Below are positions 23,401 to 33,891 of a stretch of DNA of 64,000 nt, in pieces. Made by a program: the position numbers and the translations under genes. The notes under the pieces were generated by a model, which saw only the letters and a list, made by a program, of their open reading frames with translations, did not search any database and was not told the origin of the DNA. Within the stretch, counting starts at the first letter, position 1. Each line of letters begins with the position of its first letter. Origin of the DNA: Lonicera japonica (taxonomy: Eukaryota; Streptophyta; Magnoliopsida; Dipsacales; Caprifoliaceae); assembly GCA_021464415.1 (NCBI GenBank), contig CM038471.1, positions 14,560,073 through 14,624,072 of the forward strand. The letters run 5' to 3'.

Positions 23401-24194
23401 TCGTTTCTAATTAGAGAAAATTCTCGTTTCTACTTGTGTTATAATGTTTGGACACAAACCTACAATCATGCATGCCGTCTCGTGTTGTGTATTTGGTGGG
23501 TTGTGTTCGTATTTTGTAAAAATAACGCCATATTGTGTCAGGCCCAAACATGACCAAAAACAAAAATTGCGACCCATACTTAGACCGGAATCTGTCCCGA
23601 TCTAAAATAATCTGCTTTAACCTGTTGTAACTACAAGATATTATAAGAGTATGTATGTATATGAAGAAAAAAAATTAATTTACTAAATTATTGTTGATAG
23701 AAAGAGGGAATTGGAATGGGAACGGCATTCTAATAATTAAATAGAGACACAGAAAAAGTGGGTTTGGTAAAGTGGTGACACTTTTCAAACAAATGATCAA
23801 GTGGGGAACACGGTGATAAGCCTCTGAATTCATTTTAGTTTGAAAAGTAAATCAAGGAACTATACAGAAATTGTCAACTTTTATAATTAATGATGAAGAA
23901 ATCTTGTTTTGAGTAGTGTCTAGTTGATGGTTGAAATTTCAACCAAACATCGAGATCTACACTTGTTGGTTGAATTATCAACTTTTTTAATGACGAAGAA
24001 GTCATATATACTAGCCTCTGGGGCACACTTTACATGTGTGTATAAGATGGAATAAATAAATTGTATGAAAAATAATATTATCTATCACAAGTACATAAGT
24101 AGTTGGGGTCGGTTCCGTTGCAGATTTTTTTAAAATTATGAACATTTCAAATTGTATTATCTATCACAAGTACATAAGAGGTATCAACATCAAG

Positions 24195-24964
24195 TGATAT
24201 GATCCGGTCTAGCTTCAATTTCTATTCAACCATGGTGGTTTGTGGCATTCTAAATGATGATCCGCACATGATGAATCACAAGGATAGAGCATGGAAATTC
24301 AAATGGAATTTTATAGAATTTCACATGCTTGAAGCAAGGAGCTTAAATGATAATCATACATTTAATGGAGTTCCTAAGGACTGGGCGTGGAAGTTCAAGA
24401 GGTTAAAATGGCAAGGAGTCCCATTGGAATAATCTAGAAGATATTAATTTAAATTGTTTTTAAATTAATAGGGCTTCTTGAGTCTCATTATTCAATTAGG
24501 AATTAGAATTAGTAGTTTCCTTTTTGAATATTTTCCTTATTGTCTTATTATTAATTTCCTTATTGTGTTAGGATTATTCTAGAAGTTATTTTCCTTTTCT
24601 AAGTAGGAATTAGTTTCCTTTTGAATTAGGATTCTAGTTTTGTTTCTCCTATTTAAAGGAGGCACATTATTGTTTTATTAATTAAGTTATGATGATTAAT
24701 TAAATTGAGAGCTTTTCTTTGTGTTCTTTAAGAGCATGTTGAACATGTTGAATTGAGTAAATTCAATTGTTCTTGACTTATCAATCTAGCAATCACACTA
24801 GATTGTGGCGTCATTCATTATACCGAGGTTCGCGCTTCTTTAAGCGTTGGGTTGAGGTTCCATCTTCCATCTTTTCGACGTATTCCAAGGTTCTTGCTAC
24901 GTTTGTAGTTCAAGGGTTGAGGATCCATTAGCCTGGCTAGGAAAGACGATCCGGGTTCGCGTCA
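24195..24964 (+). repeat. 5' LTR of the non-autonomous element
   Basis: It starts TGATATGATCCGG and ends GGGTTCGCGTCA. It contains the promoter palindrome CTCCTATTTAAAGGAG at 24646-24661, and a downstream half that aligns with the chromovirus LTR (TATACC, AGGTTC, TTCCAAGGTTCTTGC, CAAGGGTTG in the same order). The first 238 bases are open in the frame that ends the protein gene in the 3' LTR. Confidence 0.9.
24646..24661 (+). promoter_or_regulatory. LTR core promoter palindrome (TATA-like)
   Basis: CTCCTATTTAAAGGAG is a perfect 16-bp palindrome around a TATTTAAA TATA-like core. The same palindrome sits in the LTRs at 11918, 28316, 32584, 38945 and 53083. In the 3' LTR of copy B (about 59356) it is altered. 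The position within the LTR fits the U3/R boundary. Confidence 0.6.
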
Positions 24965-25105
24965 TTGGTATCAGAGCAGACTTTTCTATCCAGGTTTCTA
25001 TCTTAGTTTCTTGTTCTTTTAATTTCTTAGTTGATTCTTGAAACCCTAGGTCTTCATTCTTGTTAATCTTATTACAAAAAATTGTGTTAGGGTTTATAGA
25101 TTCTG

Positions 25106-25158
<53 letters not shown>

Positions 25159-25285
25159 TCTGATGAACAGTAACCGTGAATAGTAATCGTGAACAGTGCG
25201 CATGAACAGTAACGATGAACAGTGTGCGTGAACAGTAATCGGTGAATAGTGCGCGTGAACAGTAATCGATGAACAGTGATTTCTG

Positions 25286-25323
<38 letters not shown>
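25106..25323 (+). repeat. Leader poly-A tracts flanking a 27-bp-type tandem repeat
   Basis: Two A tracts (about 25106-25155 and 25287-25323) enclose repeated TGAACAGTAATCG and TGAACAGTGCGC phrases. Copies A and B have one A tract (33430-33459 and 53930-53957) at the same place. On the minus strand the tracts give a Phe-rich frame with no meaning. Confidence 0.8.
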
Positions 25324-25324
<1 letters not shown>

Positions 25325-25921
25325 AGAATTCTGGAAATTGCTTCAAAACCCCATGGAAAAAAAAAAAGTGTATAGGGTTTAGTTGTTTCAAATTGGAATA
25401 CATCAAAGTTTGAATATTGAAACAAAAATCCTAGGTTGTTTATTCTTCGTCGAATAGCATTTTTAATTGCTGCGAATTTGTGCGCTATTGTTGAAATTGA
25501 GGATTCCCATTGAACCCTAGAAGAATCCTAATAATATTCAATCGTTTGGGGCTTATTGATCATTGTTGCATCTTTATTATATTTGGGATTCTTATTTTTC
25601 TGCTTTGCTCCATATAAGTCTATTTTGGTTGAAAAATCTAGAAAGCCATAGGATATTTGATTTGCGTTAATTAAGGATTTGATTGGTGCTTCTCCTTTGG
25701 AAATCTACTTGCATTTATTCTAGCAATTCTAGAATTTCGTTTGGCTCATTAATATTGCTAGAATTTGGTTTCTTTAGTCCTTGGTATTACCTTGTTGAAC
25801 GCGTCCAATTTAATTGTGGGTGTGCGATTGATTGTTGAGAACTTGTGATATTCATATTATTCAACTTGTTTTGGAGTTCCAAAGAGAAAAAAAAAATTGA
25901 GGTTTATCATCTTTGAGTGAC

Positions 25922-25980
25922 AAACACGAGCGGTAAAAAAAATTAGAGTGACTCCTTTGAGCGAAACACGTAAGGGAGTG
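25922..25980 (+). promoter_or_regulatory. Conserved leader block, candidate cis signal for RNA packaging
   Basis: Two boxes, AAACACGAGCGGTAAAA (25922-25938) and GAAACACGTAAGGGAGTG (25963-25980), are identical at 33782-33798 and 33820-33837 in copy A, and at 54280-54296 and 54318-54335 in copy B. The surrounding leader is only loosely conserved. The block is inside the probable intron, so only unspliced, genome-length RNA would keep it. The packaging role is inference. Confidence 0.5.
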
Positions 25981-26028
25981 TTGTGAGAAATTTATTTTCT
26001 TTATACTAATCTTTGTTTTGCAGTGAGA

Positions 26029-28101
26029 ATGTCTTATTTTAATTTTGAGCAAAGTTGGCGTGATGAGGAGTTTAAAAGGGATAGTGCGCGAGTAAAAAAT
26101 CTAGAAATTAGACGGCGCAGACGGTTAAGTGAAACTCCTAACAGGGAAAGGAGAAAACAAAATTTGGGTAGTAGCACGAAAAAGGCTTCCTTGTTTGATG
26201 ATGAGGATTGTTCCAAGTTTAACGAACTGTTTTCCAAAACTTATGAGCAATTTAAGAGGAGGGAAAGTTTTGTGCCAAACCAAATTGAAGAGCATGCCGT
26301 AGAAGGTGAATTGCTAGCTGAATGTGGTGACCCAAGCGTGCGAGCAAATATATTTCGAACTAGATGCCTCGTGCAAGAGAAGGTGTGTAGTTTGATAATT
26401 GATGGGGGAGTTTACTCAAACTTTGCTAGTACAACAATGATTGAGAAGTTGAAACTGCCTACTTTCAAGCACTCGTGTCCTTATAAGTTGCAATGGCTGA
26501 ATGATAATGGAGTGATAAGGGTGAACAAACAAGTGCTTATTTCTCTTAGCATTGGGAAGTACAAGGATGAAGTTTTATGCGATGTGGTTCCAATGCAAGC
26601 CAGCCACATGATTTTGGGTCGACAATGGCAGCTTGATAGGCAAGCCAATTACAATGGCGTTTCCAATAAGTACTCTTTCAAGATGAATGAGAGAACCGTT
26701 ACTCTTGTTCCATTGCCACCAAAGCAAGCTCATGAAGATCAAATAAAGTTACAAAAGGAGAGTGATAAAAAAAGAGAGAGTGAGCAAAAACAAGAAAAGA
26801 GTAGTAAGGCTAGTGAGGAAAGGAAAGAGAGTAATGAGGCTACTGAGGAAAAGAAAGAGTGTGAAAGGAAAATAAAAGATAATGAGGTAAAAGAGAGAGA
26901 AAAAGAAAATTCAGTGATCTTTAGTGAGAATGAGTTTGAAAAAGACTTGAGTGAAGTGAGGGAGATTGAGGCAAAACAGAGTGAATCGGAGGAAGACTTT
27001 TCAAATACTAACAATTTTAATCCCGTTTTGCCTATATCTATTGTGTCTTATTTGCAGGGCGTTGGAGATCAACACCAAGGAAAAGTTGAGTTGGAACATA
27101 GACAGCAAGCTTTAGAGCAAGGTGTTGATGAACTTGAATTGAAAAGTTGTTGCCCAAAGAAGCTTATGGGATTCAAAACTGAGCGTGGATTGTTTGAATG
27201 GGTAACTAACTCTGTGAATTTGAATAATGCTTTTGTGAGTTTAAATAATCAAAATTTTGAGCCATTCTTGGGAAAAATTGTTTTGAAAGGCTTTGATCAT
27301 TGGAATATCACATTGTCATGTAACAATAGTAGTTTGAATTGTTACATATCGATTAGTCAATTGCTTATGATGAATTTTGATGCGCTAATCGCTAACCTCA
27401 AGAAGTGCACTCTTGGCACGAATGAGACTATGTTTCTTTGCTTTTATGAGAGTGTTGTAGGTAAGCCGGATTTAGTGGGGGAGTTGAATAGCATGGCAGC
27501 CATAGAGAGTGAAAGAAATATGGAGATTAGTTACGGAGGAGATCAAGGAATTTCCAAGGCAGCCATGGAAGCGAGGAGGATCTTTGCAAAGGGAAGAGAA
27601 GAGATTCTAGCTAAAGAACCGGAGTTGGAAGTTGATGAAGTGGAGCATATTGACTTCATTGGTGTGGACAAGTATGATTTCCATCCGAATTATCAGCCGG
27701 GAAGTTTCTTCAATGAACTAAAGATGATCGAGTTGAAGCATAGCCTCAAGTTCGATGAATTCCGTTTGTCAAAGAAGGCCAAGCTGCAAATTGGAAGATG
27801 TGGGTTGAATCAAACAAAGCTTAGCAAAGATTCGAGGACGAATCTTCTTGAAGAAGAGGGGTATGATATGATCCGGTCTAGCTTCAATTTCTATTCAACC
27901 ATGGTGGTTTGTGGCATTCTAAATGATGATCCGCACATGATGAATCACAAGGATAGAGCATGGAAATTCAAATGGAATTTTATAGAATTTCACATGCTTG
28001 AAGCAAGGAGCTTAAATGATAATCATACATTTAATGGAGTTCCTAAGGACTGGGCGTGGAAGTTCAAGAGGTTAAAATGGCAAGGAGTCCCATTGGAATA
28101 A
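26029..28101 (+). CDS. Non-autonomous element protein: protease-like segment plus catalytically dead RT-like segment
   Basis: The frame has no stops; I start at ATG 26029 (MSYFNFEQSW), which corresponds to the MSNFD start of copy A. Residues 1-90 are basic and unlike gag capsid; no zinc knuckle. Residues 120-245 match the chromovirus protease (LIIDGGVYSNFAS, D125; LQWLNDNGVIRVNKQVLISL; LGRQWQLDR). Residues 245-330 are Lys/Glu-rich. Residues 380-475 follow the RT palm of copy A (GLFEW for GLYEW, FLGKIV for FIGKFV, ANLKKCT identical), but the YFDDIL site reads GFDHWN (F422, D423, H424), so catalysis is lost. From about 539 comes EHIDFIGVDKYDFHPNYQ, shared with the 14860-15687 protein. The last 79 residues are coded inside the 3' LTR. 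The long open frame despite dead catalysis suggests a retained function. Confidence 0.8.
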   Translation: MSYFNFEQSWRDEEFKRDSARVKNLEIRRRRRLSETPNRERRKQNLGSSTKKASLFDDEDCSKFNELFSKTYEQFKRRESFVPNQIEEHAVEGELLAECGDPSVRANIFRTRCLVQEKVCSLIIDGGVYSNFASTTMIEKLKLPTFKHSCPYKLQWLNDNGVIRVNKQVLISLSIGKYKDEVLCDVVPMQASHMILGRQWQLDRQANYNGVSNKYSFKMNERTVTLVPLPPKQAHEDQIKLQKESDKKRESEQKQEKSSKASEERKESNEATEEKKECERKIKDNEVKEREKENSVIFSENEFEKDLSEVREIEAKQSESEEDFSNTNNFNPVLPISIVSYLQGVGDQHQGKVELEHRQQALEQGVDELELKSCCPKKLMGFKTERGLFEWVTNSVNLNNAFVSLNNQNFEPFLGKIVLKGFDHWNITLSCNNSSLNCYISISQLLMMNFDALIANLKKCTLGTNETMFLCFYESVVGKPDLVGELNSMAAIESERNMEISYGGDQGISKAAMEARRIFAKGREEILAKEPELEVDEVEHIDFIGVDKYDFHPNYQPGSFFNELKMIELKHSLKFDEFRLSKKAKLQIGRCGLNQTKLSKDSRTNLLEEEGYDMIRSSFNFYSTMVVCGILNDDPHMMNHKDRAWKFKWNFIEFHMLEARSLNDNHTFNGVPKDWAWKFKRLKWQGVPLE

Positions 28102-28635
28102 TCTAGAAGATATTAATTTAAATTGTTTTTAAATTAATAGGGCTTCTTGAGTCTCATTATTCAATTAGGAATTAGAATTAGTAGTTTCCTTTTTGAATAT
28201 TTTCCTTATTGTCTTATTATTAATTTCCTTATTGTGTTAGGATTATTCTAGAAGTTATTTTCCTTTTCTAAGTAGGAATTAGTTTCCTTTTTGAATTAGG
28301 ATTCTAGTTTTGTTTCTCCTATTTAAAGGAGGCACATTATTGTTTTATTAATTAAGTTATGATGATTAATTAAATTGAGAGCTTTCTCTTTGTGTTCTTT
28401 AAGAGCATGTTGAACATGTTGAATTGAGTAAATTCAATTGTTCTTGACTTATCAATCTAGCAATCACACTAGATTGTGGCGTCATTCATTATACCGAGGT
28501 TCGCGCTTCTTTAAGCGTTGGGTTGAGGTTCCATCTTCCATCTTTTCGACGTATTCCAAGGTTCTTGCTACGTTTGTAGTTCAAGGGTTGAGGATCCATT
28601 AGCCTGGCTAGGAAAGACGATCCGGGTTCGCGTCA
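27864..28635 (+). repeat. 3' LTR of the non-autonomous element
   Basis: 772 bp, preceded by a purine tract and followed by TCAAG. It differs from the 5' LTR by an extra T in a T run and a small change in the GAGCTTTTC/GAGCTTTCTC phrase. The element's protein frame ends at 28101 inside it. Confidence 0.9.
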
Positions 28636-31600
28636 TCAAGTGTACATGCGTACTATATTCCCTCAAAATATAGAGTTCGAGTGAATTCTCAAATTCAAGA
28701 GTTAGGCCATTTCAAATCTTGTTTCAAATGATTTAATTTGAGTTTTCATGAATCAACTTGAATTGTCAAATTTACAATTATTCAATTTCCCTAACCAAGC
28801 ACAAATAAATATAAAAATTGTAAATTGTCTAATTTGTAATTTGAGGGATTACTAAATTGACCCTTATTATATGAAAAACTCTCTGTAATAAATACATAGA
28901 TTTACGTAAATTGTCTAATTCATATTCTCATTATATATGAAAAACTCTCTTCGCTAATTTTTGTGTACGTTACAGAGTGTAGAAAGCAAAGCTTGATTAT
29001 CTTCCAAAGTAAAGTATTAAACATAATTTTGTAAATATAGGTTACCGATCTTAAAATAGTAATTTTTTTCTTATCTCCTCTAGATATATATATATATTAT
29101 ATGTATAGATTTTAAAACATAAGCTCTTGATTAAATAAAAGTGATCTAATTCCCGTATATTTGAGTGCCATTGTTATATTTTTATTGAAAAGAAAATTAA
29201 TTTGAACATCTTTTTTAGTTGTTAGTAGGGCTATTAGTGGGTAGGGTTATGAGTCGGTTAGCAAGATCCGAACATGATTGACCCATCAAAAGCATGCCTG
29301 GCCTGACAGACGCGAGTGTTATATTGGAAAAGTAGAATCCTCTCCATTAATTATGCTTGTACCTAAAGGTAGCAATTTATAATTGAAACAATGAAACGAC
29401 ATGCAACAATATGAAATTAGCTCAAGAATTCGTGTTTATGTCTGTAATTTTAAACACGAAGTTGTCTCCGTGTCCAAATTTTCAAACGAAGTTGGAGCTA
29501 TGTCGTGTTAATCGTGTCTTGTTATGTTAATTGGGTTTTATCATGTCTAAATTAGAGAAAATCCATCTTTCTAATCGTGTTATAACATGTTTATTAGGAC
29601 CCTACATTATGCTAATCATGTTAGTTAGGTCGTTTCTAATTAGAGAAAATTCTCGTTTATACTTGTGTTATAATGTTTGGACACAAACCTACAATCATGC
29701 ATGCCGTCTCGTGTTGTGTATTTGGTGGGTTGTGTTCGTATTTTGTAAAAATAACACCATATTGTGTCAGGCCTAAACATGACCAAAAACAAAAATTGCG
29801 ACCCATACTTAGACCGGAATCTGTCCCGATCTAAAATAATCTGCTTTAACCTGTTGTAACTACAAGATATTATAAGAGTATGTATGTATATGAAGAAAAA
29901 AAATTAATTTACTAAATTATTGTTGATAGTAAGAGGGAATTGGAATGGGAACGGCATTCTAATAATTAAACAGAGACACAGAAAAAGTGGGTTTGGTAAA
30001 GTGGTGACACTTTTCAAACAAATGATCAAGTGGGGAACACGGTGATAAGCCTCTGAATTCATTTTAGTTTGAAAAGTAAATCAGGGAACTATACAGAAAT
30101 TGTCAACTTTTATAATTAATGATGAAGAATTCTTGTTTTGAGTAGTGTCTAGTTGATGGTTGAAATTTCAACCAAACATCGAGATCTACACTTGTTGGTT
30201 GAATTATCAACTTTTTTAATGACGAAGAAGTCATATATACTAGCCTCTGGGGCACACTTTACATGTGTGTATAAGATGGAATAAATAAATTGTATGAAAA
30301 CTAATATTATCTATCACAAGTACATAAGTAGTGGGGTCGGTTCCGTTGCAGATTTTTTTAAAATTATGAAATTAGTTCAATTTCGATTAGTATGTCAATT
30401 AAAAAATTGTGCATTTAAGACAACACTATTCTACTTCGTGGAGTATTTGGCGGACTTAATTGTGATATGCAAAATGTTAGAAAAACTTGTTTTAAAATCC
30501 TATAAAATTTTGTGCAGAGGTATCAACATCAAGTGTACATGCATACTATATTCCCTCAAAATATAGAGTTTGAGTGAATTCTCAAATTCAAGAGTTAGGC
30601 CATTTCAAATCTTGTTTCAAATGATTTAATTTGAGTTTTCATGAATCAACTTGAATTGTCAAATTTACAATTATTCAATTTCCCTAACCAAGCACAAATA
30701 AATATAAAAATTGTAAATTGTCTAATTCGTAATTTGAGGGATTACCAAATTGACCCTTATTATATGAAAAACTCTCTGTAATAAATACATAGATTTACGT
30801 AAATTGTCTAATTCATATATCTCATTATATATGAAAAACTCTCTTCGCTAAATTTTGTGTACGTTACAGAGTGTAGAAAGCAAAGCTTGATTATCTACCA
30901 AAGTTACAGTATTAACATAATTTTGTAAATATAGGTTTACCGATCTTAAAATAGTAATTTTTTTCTTATCTCTCTCTAGATATATATATATATATATGTA
31001 TAGATTTTAAAACATAAGCTCTTGATTAAATAAAAGTGATCTAATTCCCGTATATTTGAGTGCCATTGTTATATTTTTATTGAAAAGAAAATTTAATTTG
31101 AACATCTTTTTTAGTTGTTAGTAGGGCTATTAGTGGGTAGGGTTATGAGTCGGTTAGCAAGATCCGAACATGATTGACCCATCAAAAAGCATGCCTGGCC
31201 TGACAGACGCGAGTGTTATATTGGAAAAGTAGAATCCTCTCCATTAATTATGCTTGTACCTAAAGGTAGCAATTTTATAATTGAAACAATGAAACGACAT
31301 GCAACAATATGAAATTAGCTCAAGAATTCGTGTTTATGTCTGTAATTTTAAACACGAAGTTGTCTCCGTGTCCAAATTTTCAAACGAAGTTGGAGCTATG
31401 TCGTGTTAATCGTGTCTTGTTATGTTAATTGGGTTTTATCATGTCTAAATTAGAGAAAACCCATCTTTCTAATCGTGTTATAACATGTTTATTAGGACCC
31501 TACATTATGCTAATCATGTTAGTTAGGTCGTTTCTAATTAGAGAAAATTCTCGTTTCTACTTGTGTTAAATGTTTGGACACAAACCTACAATCATGCATG

Positions 31601-31915
31601 CCGTCTCGTGTTGTGTATTTGGTGGGTTGTGTTCGTATTTTGTAAAAATAACGCCATATTGTGTCAGGCCCAAACATGACCAAAAACAAAAATTGCGACC
31701 CATACTTAGACCGGAATCTGTCCCGATCTAAAATAATCTGCTTTAACCTGTTGTAACTACAAGATATTATAAGAGTATGTATGTATATAAAGAAAAAAAA
31801 ATTAATTTACTAAATTATTGTTGATAGAAAGAGGGAATTGGAATGTGAACGGCATTTTAATAATTGAATAGAGACACAGAAAAAGTGGGGTTGGTCAAGT
31901 GGTGACACTTTTAAA

Positions 31916-32194
31916 AACAAATGATCATGTTTGATCAAGTGTGTAAGGTCACATGTTTAAATCCCATAACTAAATTTTCTTTATTTATTTACCATAAAGG
32001 GGTATTTTATTAATTCAATTGAGACACCAAAAACTAAGCTCACGTTTTATTAAGGGTGATTTTAAATGCACCCACCTACTTAATCTTTTCACCCCACTTA
32101 AAAGTTTTACCTTAATTTTAACCCTAAAAAATTTAAGTAAAATATGTAAACTCACCCCCTACATCCCTCACTCCTTTTTTGTCACTATATCTAA
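31916..32194. other. Spacer between the array and chromovirus copy A
   Basis: AT-rich sequence without a recognised gene. Its last five bases, TCTAA (32190-32194), are the target duplication of copy A. Confidence 0.6.
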
Positions 32195-32901
32195 TGATGA
32201 GCCCAAGAATAACACTGGAGCTGGATCATGGAGTGAAGGCTGTGCAGATCCCATCCGGGTTCCAAGTGGCCCAATCACTCGAGCTAGAGCCAAGAAGATC
32301 AAGGAGGCACTTATGACCATGGTCCAAGAGATGATGAGCAAAGCTGAAGCATGGAGGATCATTGAAGGGGATCGGGTTCAAGAATGGAAGACATTACTTA
32401 AAGGCCCAATTGAAGATGTTCAAAATAGCAGCCCAAGGGATTAAAAAGCATGTATTAGATAAATGGGCTAGGCTTTGTTTATTTTAAGTTTAATTTATGT
32501 TTAGTTTTGCTTGGGGCCCAAGTTATGTGGGAAACCAATTAATTTCGTTTTCTTTATTTTCCTAGACCTAGTAGGTTTAATTACTCCTATTTAAAGGAGC
32601 TAACGCTATTGTTTTTAGGCAGCTTTGATTAATTAATTTTCGAGTGTTTTTCACCTCTTGCGTTCTAAGAACGTCTCGAACAGCCAGAATTAGGGTTCTT
32701 GTTGTTCTTCGACTTAGCAATCAATTAACCCATCGATTGATTGTTTGTCTACGACTATACCAAGGTTCTTTCTCGTTTTCGGGATTGGGTCGAGGTTCCA
32801 CCTCCATTAACTTCGCGTGGTTCCAAGGTTCTTGCGTTTTTCAGCGTCAAGGGTTGCGGATTCATCTTATTGGGTAGAAATACGATCGTGGTTTCATATC
32901 A
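32195..32901 (+). repeat. 5' LTR of copy A
   Basis: It starts TGATGAGCCC and ends TTTCATATCA. Its first 250 bases are open for a peptide with [14 protein letters not shown] and ending NSSPRD, which in the 3' LTR forms the polyprotein tail. The promoter palindrome is at 32584-32599. Confidence 0.95.
32584..32599 (+). promoter_or_regulatory. LTR core promoter palindrome (TATA-like) of copy A
   Basis: CTCCTATTTAAAGGAG, the same perfect palindrome as in the non-autonomous element. The preserved wording across otherwise diverged LTRs supports a promoter role. Confidence 0.6.
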
Positions 32902-32916
32902 GTTGGTATCAGAGGG
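32902..32916 (+). promoter_or_regulatory. Primer-binding site, initiator tRNA-Met type
   Basis: GTTGGTATCAGAGGG directly follows the 5' LTR. TGGTATCAGAG pairs with the 3' end of plant initiator tRNA-Met. Copy B has TGGTATCAAAG at the same place (53406). Confidence 0.85.
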
Positions 32917-32931
32917 AATTTTTCTATCCAG

Positions 32932-33430
32932 GTTTTATCTTTCGTTTGCTTCTGTTTTGATAAATTCGTAGGCTGCTTTAATTCGTATCTTCTTAAACCT
33001 AGGGTTGTTAATTTCGATTCCAAAAATAAAAAAAATAAAAAAATATCGATTCTGTTTTGCTACATAATTATCGAATCTGTGCGGCTGAGTAATTTTCGAA
33101 CTTGTTGATGATTGATCTTCGTATTTGTTCTTACTAAGTGCGTTTCGAATCTGCTCTTGATTGTTGGGTTAGTAGAAACTTCGATAACTCCATATAAACC
33201 CTAGTTGCTGAGATTCGATTGTGATGAGTTTCGATTGCTGCGTATAAACCCTAGTTTTGAGTTTCGCCTATTAGGGTTAATTAATTCTGATTGCTGCGTA
33301 CAAACAGTGCGAATTTCGATTGCGAATTTTTTTTAATTGTCGATTTGAATTGTGCTTTTTATTCTGCTAAAATTTTGAATTCTGGAAATTTCGACTACAC
33401 CAGATTAAAGTAGAAGTCGAGACACCCAGG

Positions 33431-33462
<32 letters not shown>

Positions 33463-33887
33463 TACAAAAATTTCCGAAATTCGCAATTATTTCTTCTTGG
33501 ATTTGGGTTATATAGGGTCCAAGGATTCCAAAAAATCTTGTTTCCACAAGACTGAATTTTCGCTCATTCTTATCGATTTTCTCGCTTCACATCGTGTCCA
33601 TAATTCACTGGGATTCCTGTTTATTGAGTTCTTGGTGAAAACATACTTGTCCTACCATACAATTGATCTGTCTGGGTTGTGATTGGTCTGTTTGGGAACC
33701 AAGGCGAAGGTTCTGGCTTTTCGATTTGTTTGAAAGTTCCAAAAGGTGAAATTGTGAGGGTTATCATTACTTTTGAGAGCTAAACACGAGCGGTAAAATC
33801 AGAGTGACATATTCTGAGTGAAACACGTAAGGGAGTGCAGTGAGGAAATCTTTATTTCTTTATATTGTGCTAATCTCTGTTTTGCAG
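32932..33887 (+). other. Probable leader intron of copy A, with A tract and conserved block
   Basis: Donor TCTATCCAG|GTTTTATC and acceptor GTGCTAATCTCTGTTTTGCAG, four bases before the ATG at 33892. It holds an A tract (about 33430-33459) and the conserved block at 33782-33837. There are several upstream ATGs in the leader, so removing it would give a clean start for gag-pol. Splicing is inferred. Confidence 0.5.
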
Positions 33888-33891
33888 CAAT

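Larger units (their letters stand above)
24994..26023 (+). other. Probable leader intron of the non-autonomous element
   Basis: The donor TCTATCCAG|GTTTCTATC lies 29 bases after the LTR. The acceptor TACTAATCTTTGTTTTGCAG, with a CTAAT branch-site-like phrase and a pyrimidine tract, ends 5 bases before the start codon. Copies A and B have the same donor and acceptor wording at 32932-33887 and 53434-54385. Splicing is inferred from consensus and conservation. Confidence 0.55.
24195..28635 (+). mobile_element. Young non-autonomous LTR retrotransposon, TCAAG target duplication
   Basis: A complete 4441-bp element inserted in array unit 3, flanked by TCAAG (24190-24194 and 28636-28640). LTRs of 770 and 772 bp differ at only a few positions by eye, so insertion was recent. 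In order it has: 5' LTR, iMet-type primer-binding site (TTGGTATCAGAGCA at 24965), leader with probable intron and two poly-A tracts, one protein gene (26029-28101), purine tract GAAGAAGAGGGGTA (27850-27863), 3' LTR. It lacks a working gag, reverse transcriptase, RNase H and integrase, so it must depend on another element; the chromovirus family of copies A and B is the natural candidate. Confidence 0.9.
20221..31915. repeat. Tandem array: four head-to-tail units of about 1.79 kb
   Basis: Units start with GTGGGGAAC at 20221, 22007, 23801 and 30030. Units 1 and 2 are 1786 and 1794 bp. Unit 3 is 6229 bp, or about 1783 bp after subtracting the 4441-bp retroelement and its 5-bp duplication. Unit 4 runs to about 31915. 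Units are nearly identical, with a variable (TA)n tract (near 21062, 22846, 29084 and 30979). Each unit contains a hAT-like segment opening TAGGGCTATTAGTGGGTAGG. Unit 4 carries a private replacement at about 30368-30514. Small plus-strand frames repeated in every unit (for example at 21508 and 23302) have no family resemblance, so I do not call them genes. Confidence 0.9.

Noticed and set aside
24897..25425. Minus-strand Phe-rich frames
   Set aside because: They are the complement of the leader poly-A tracts.
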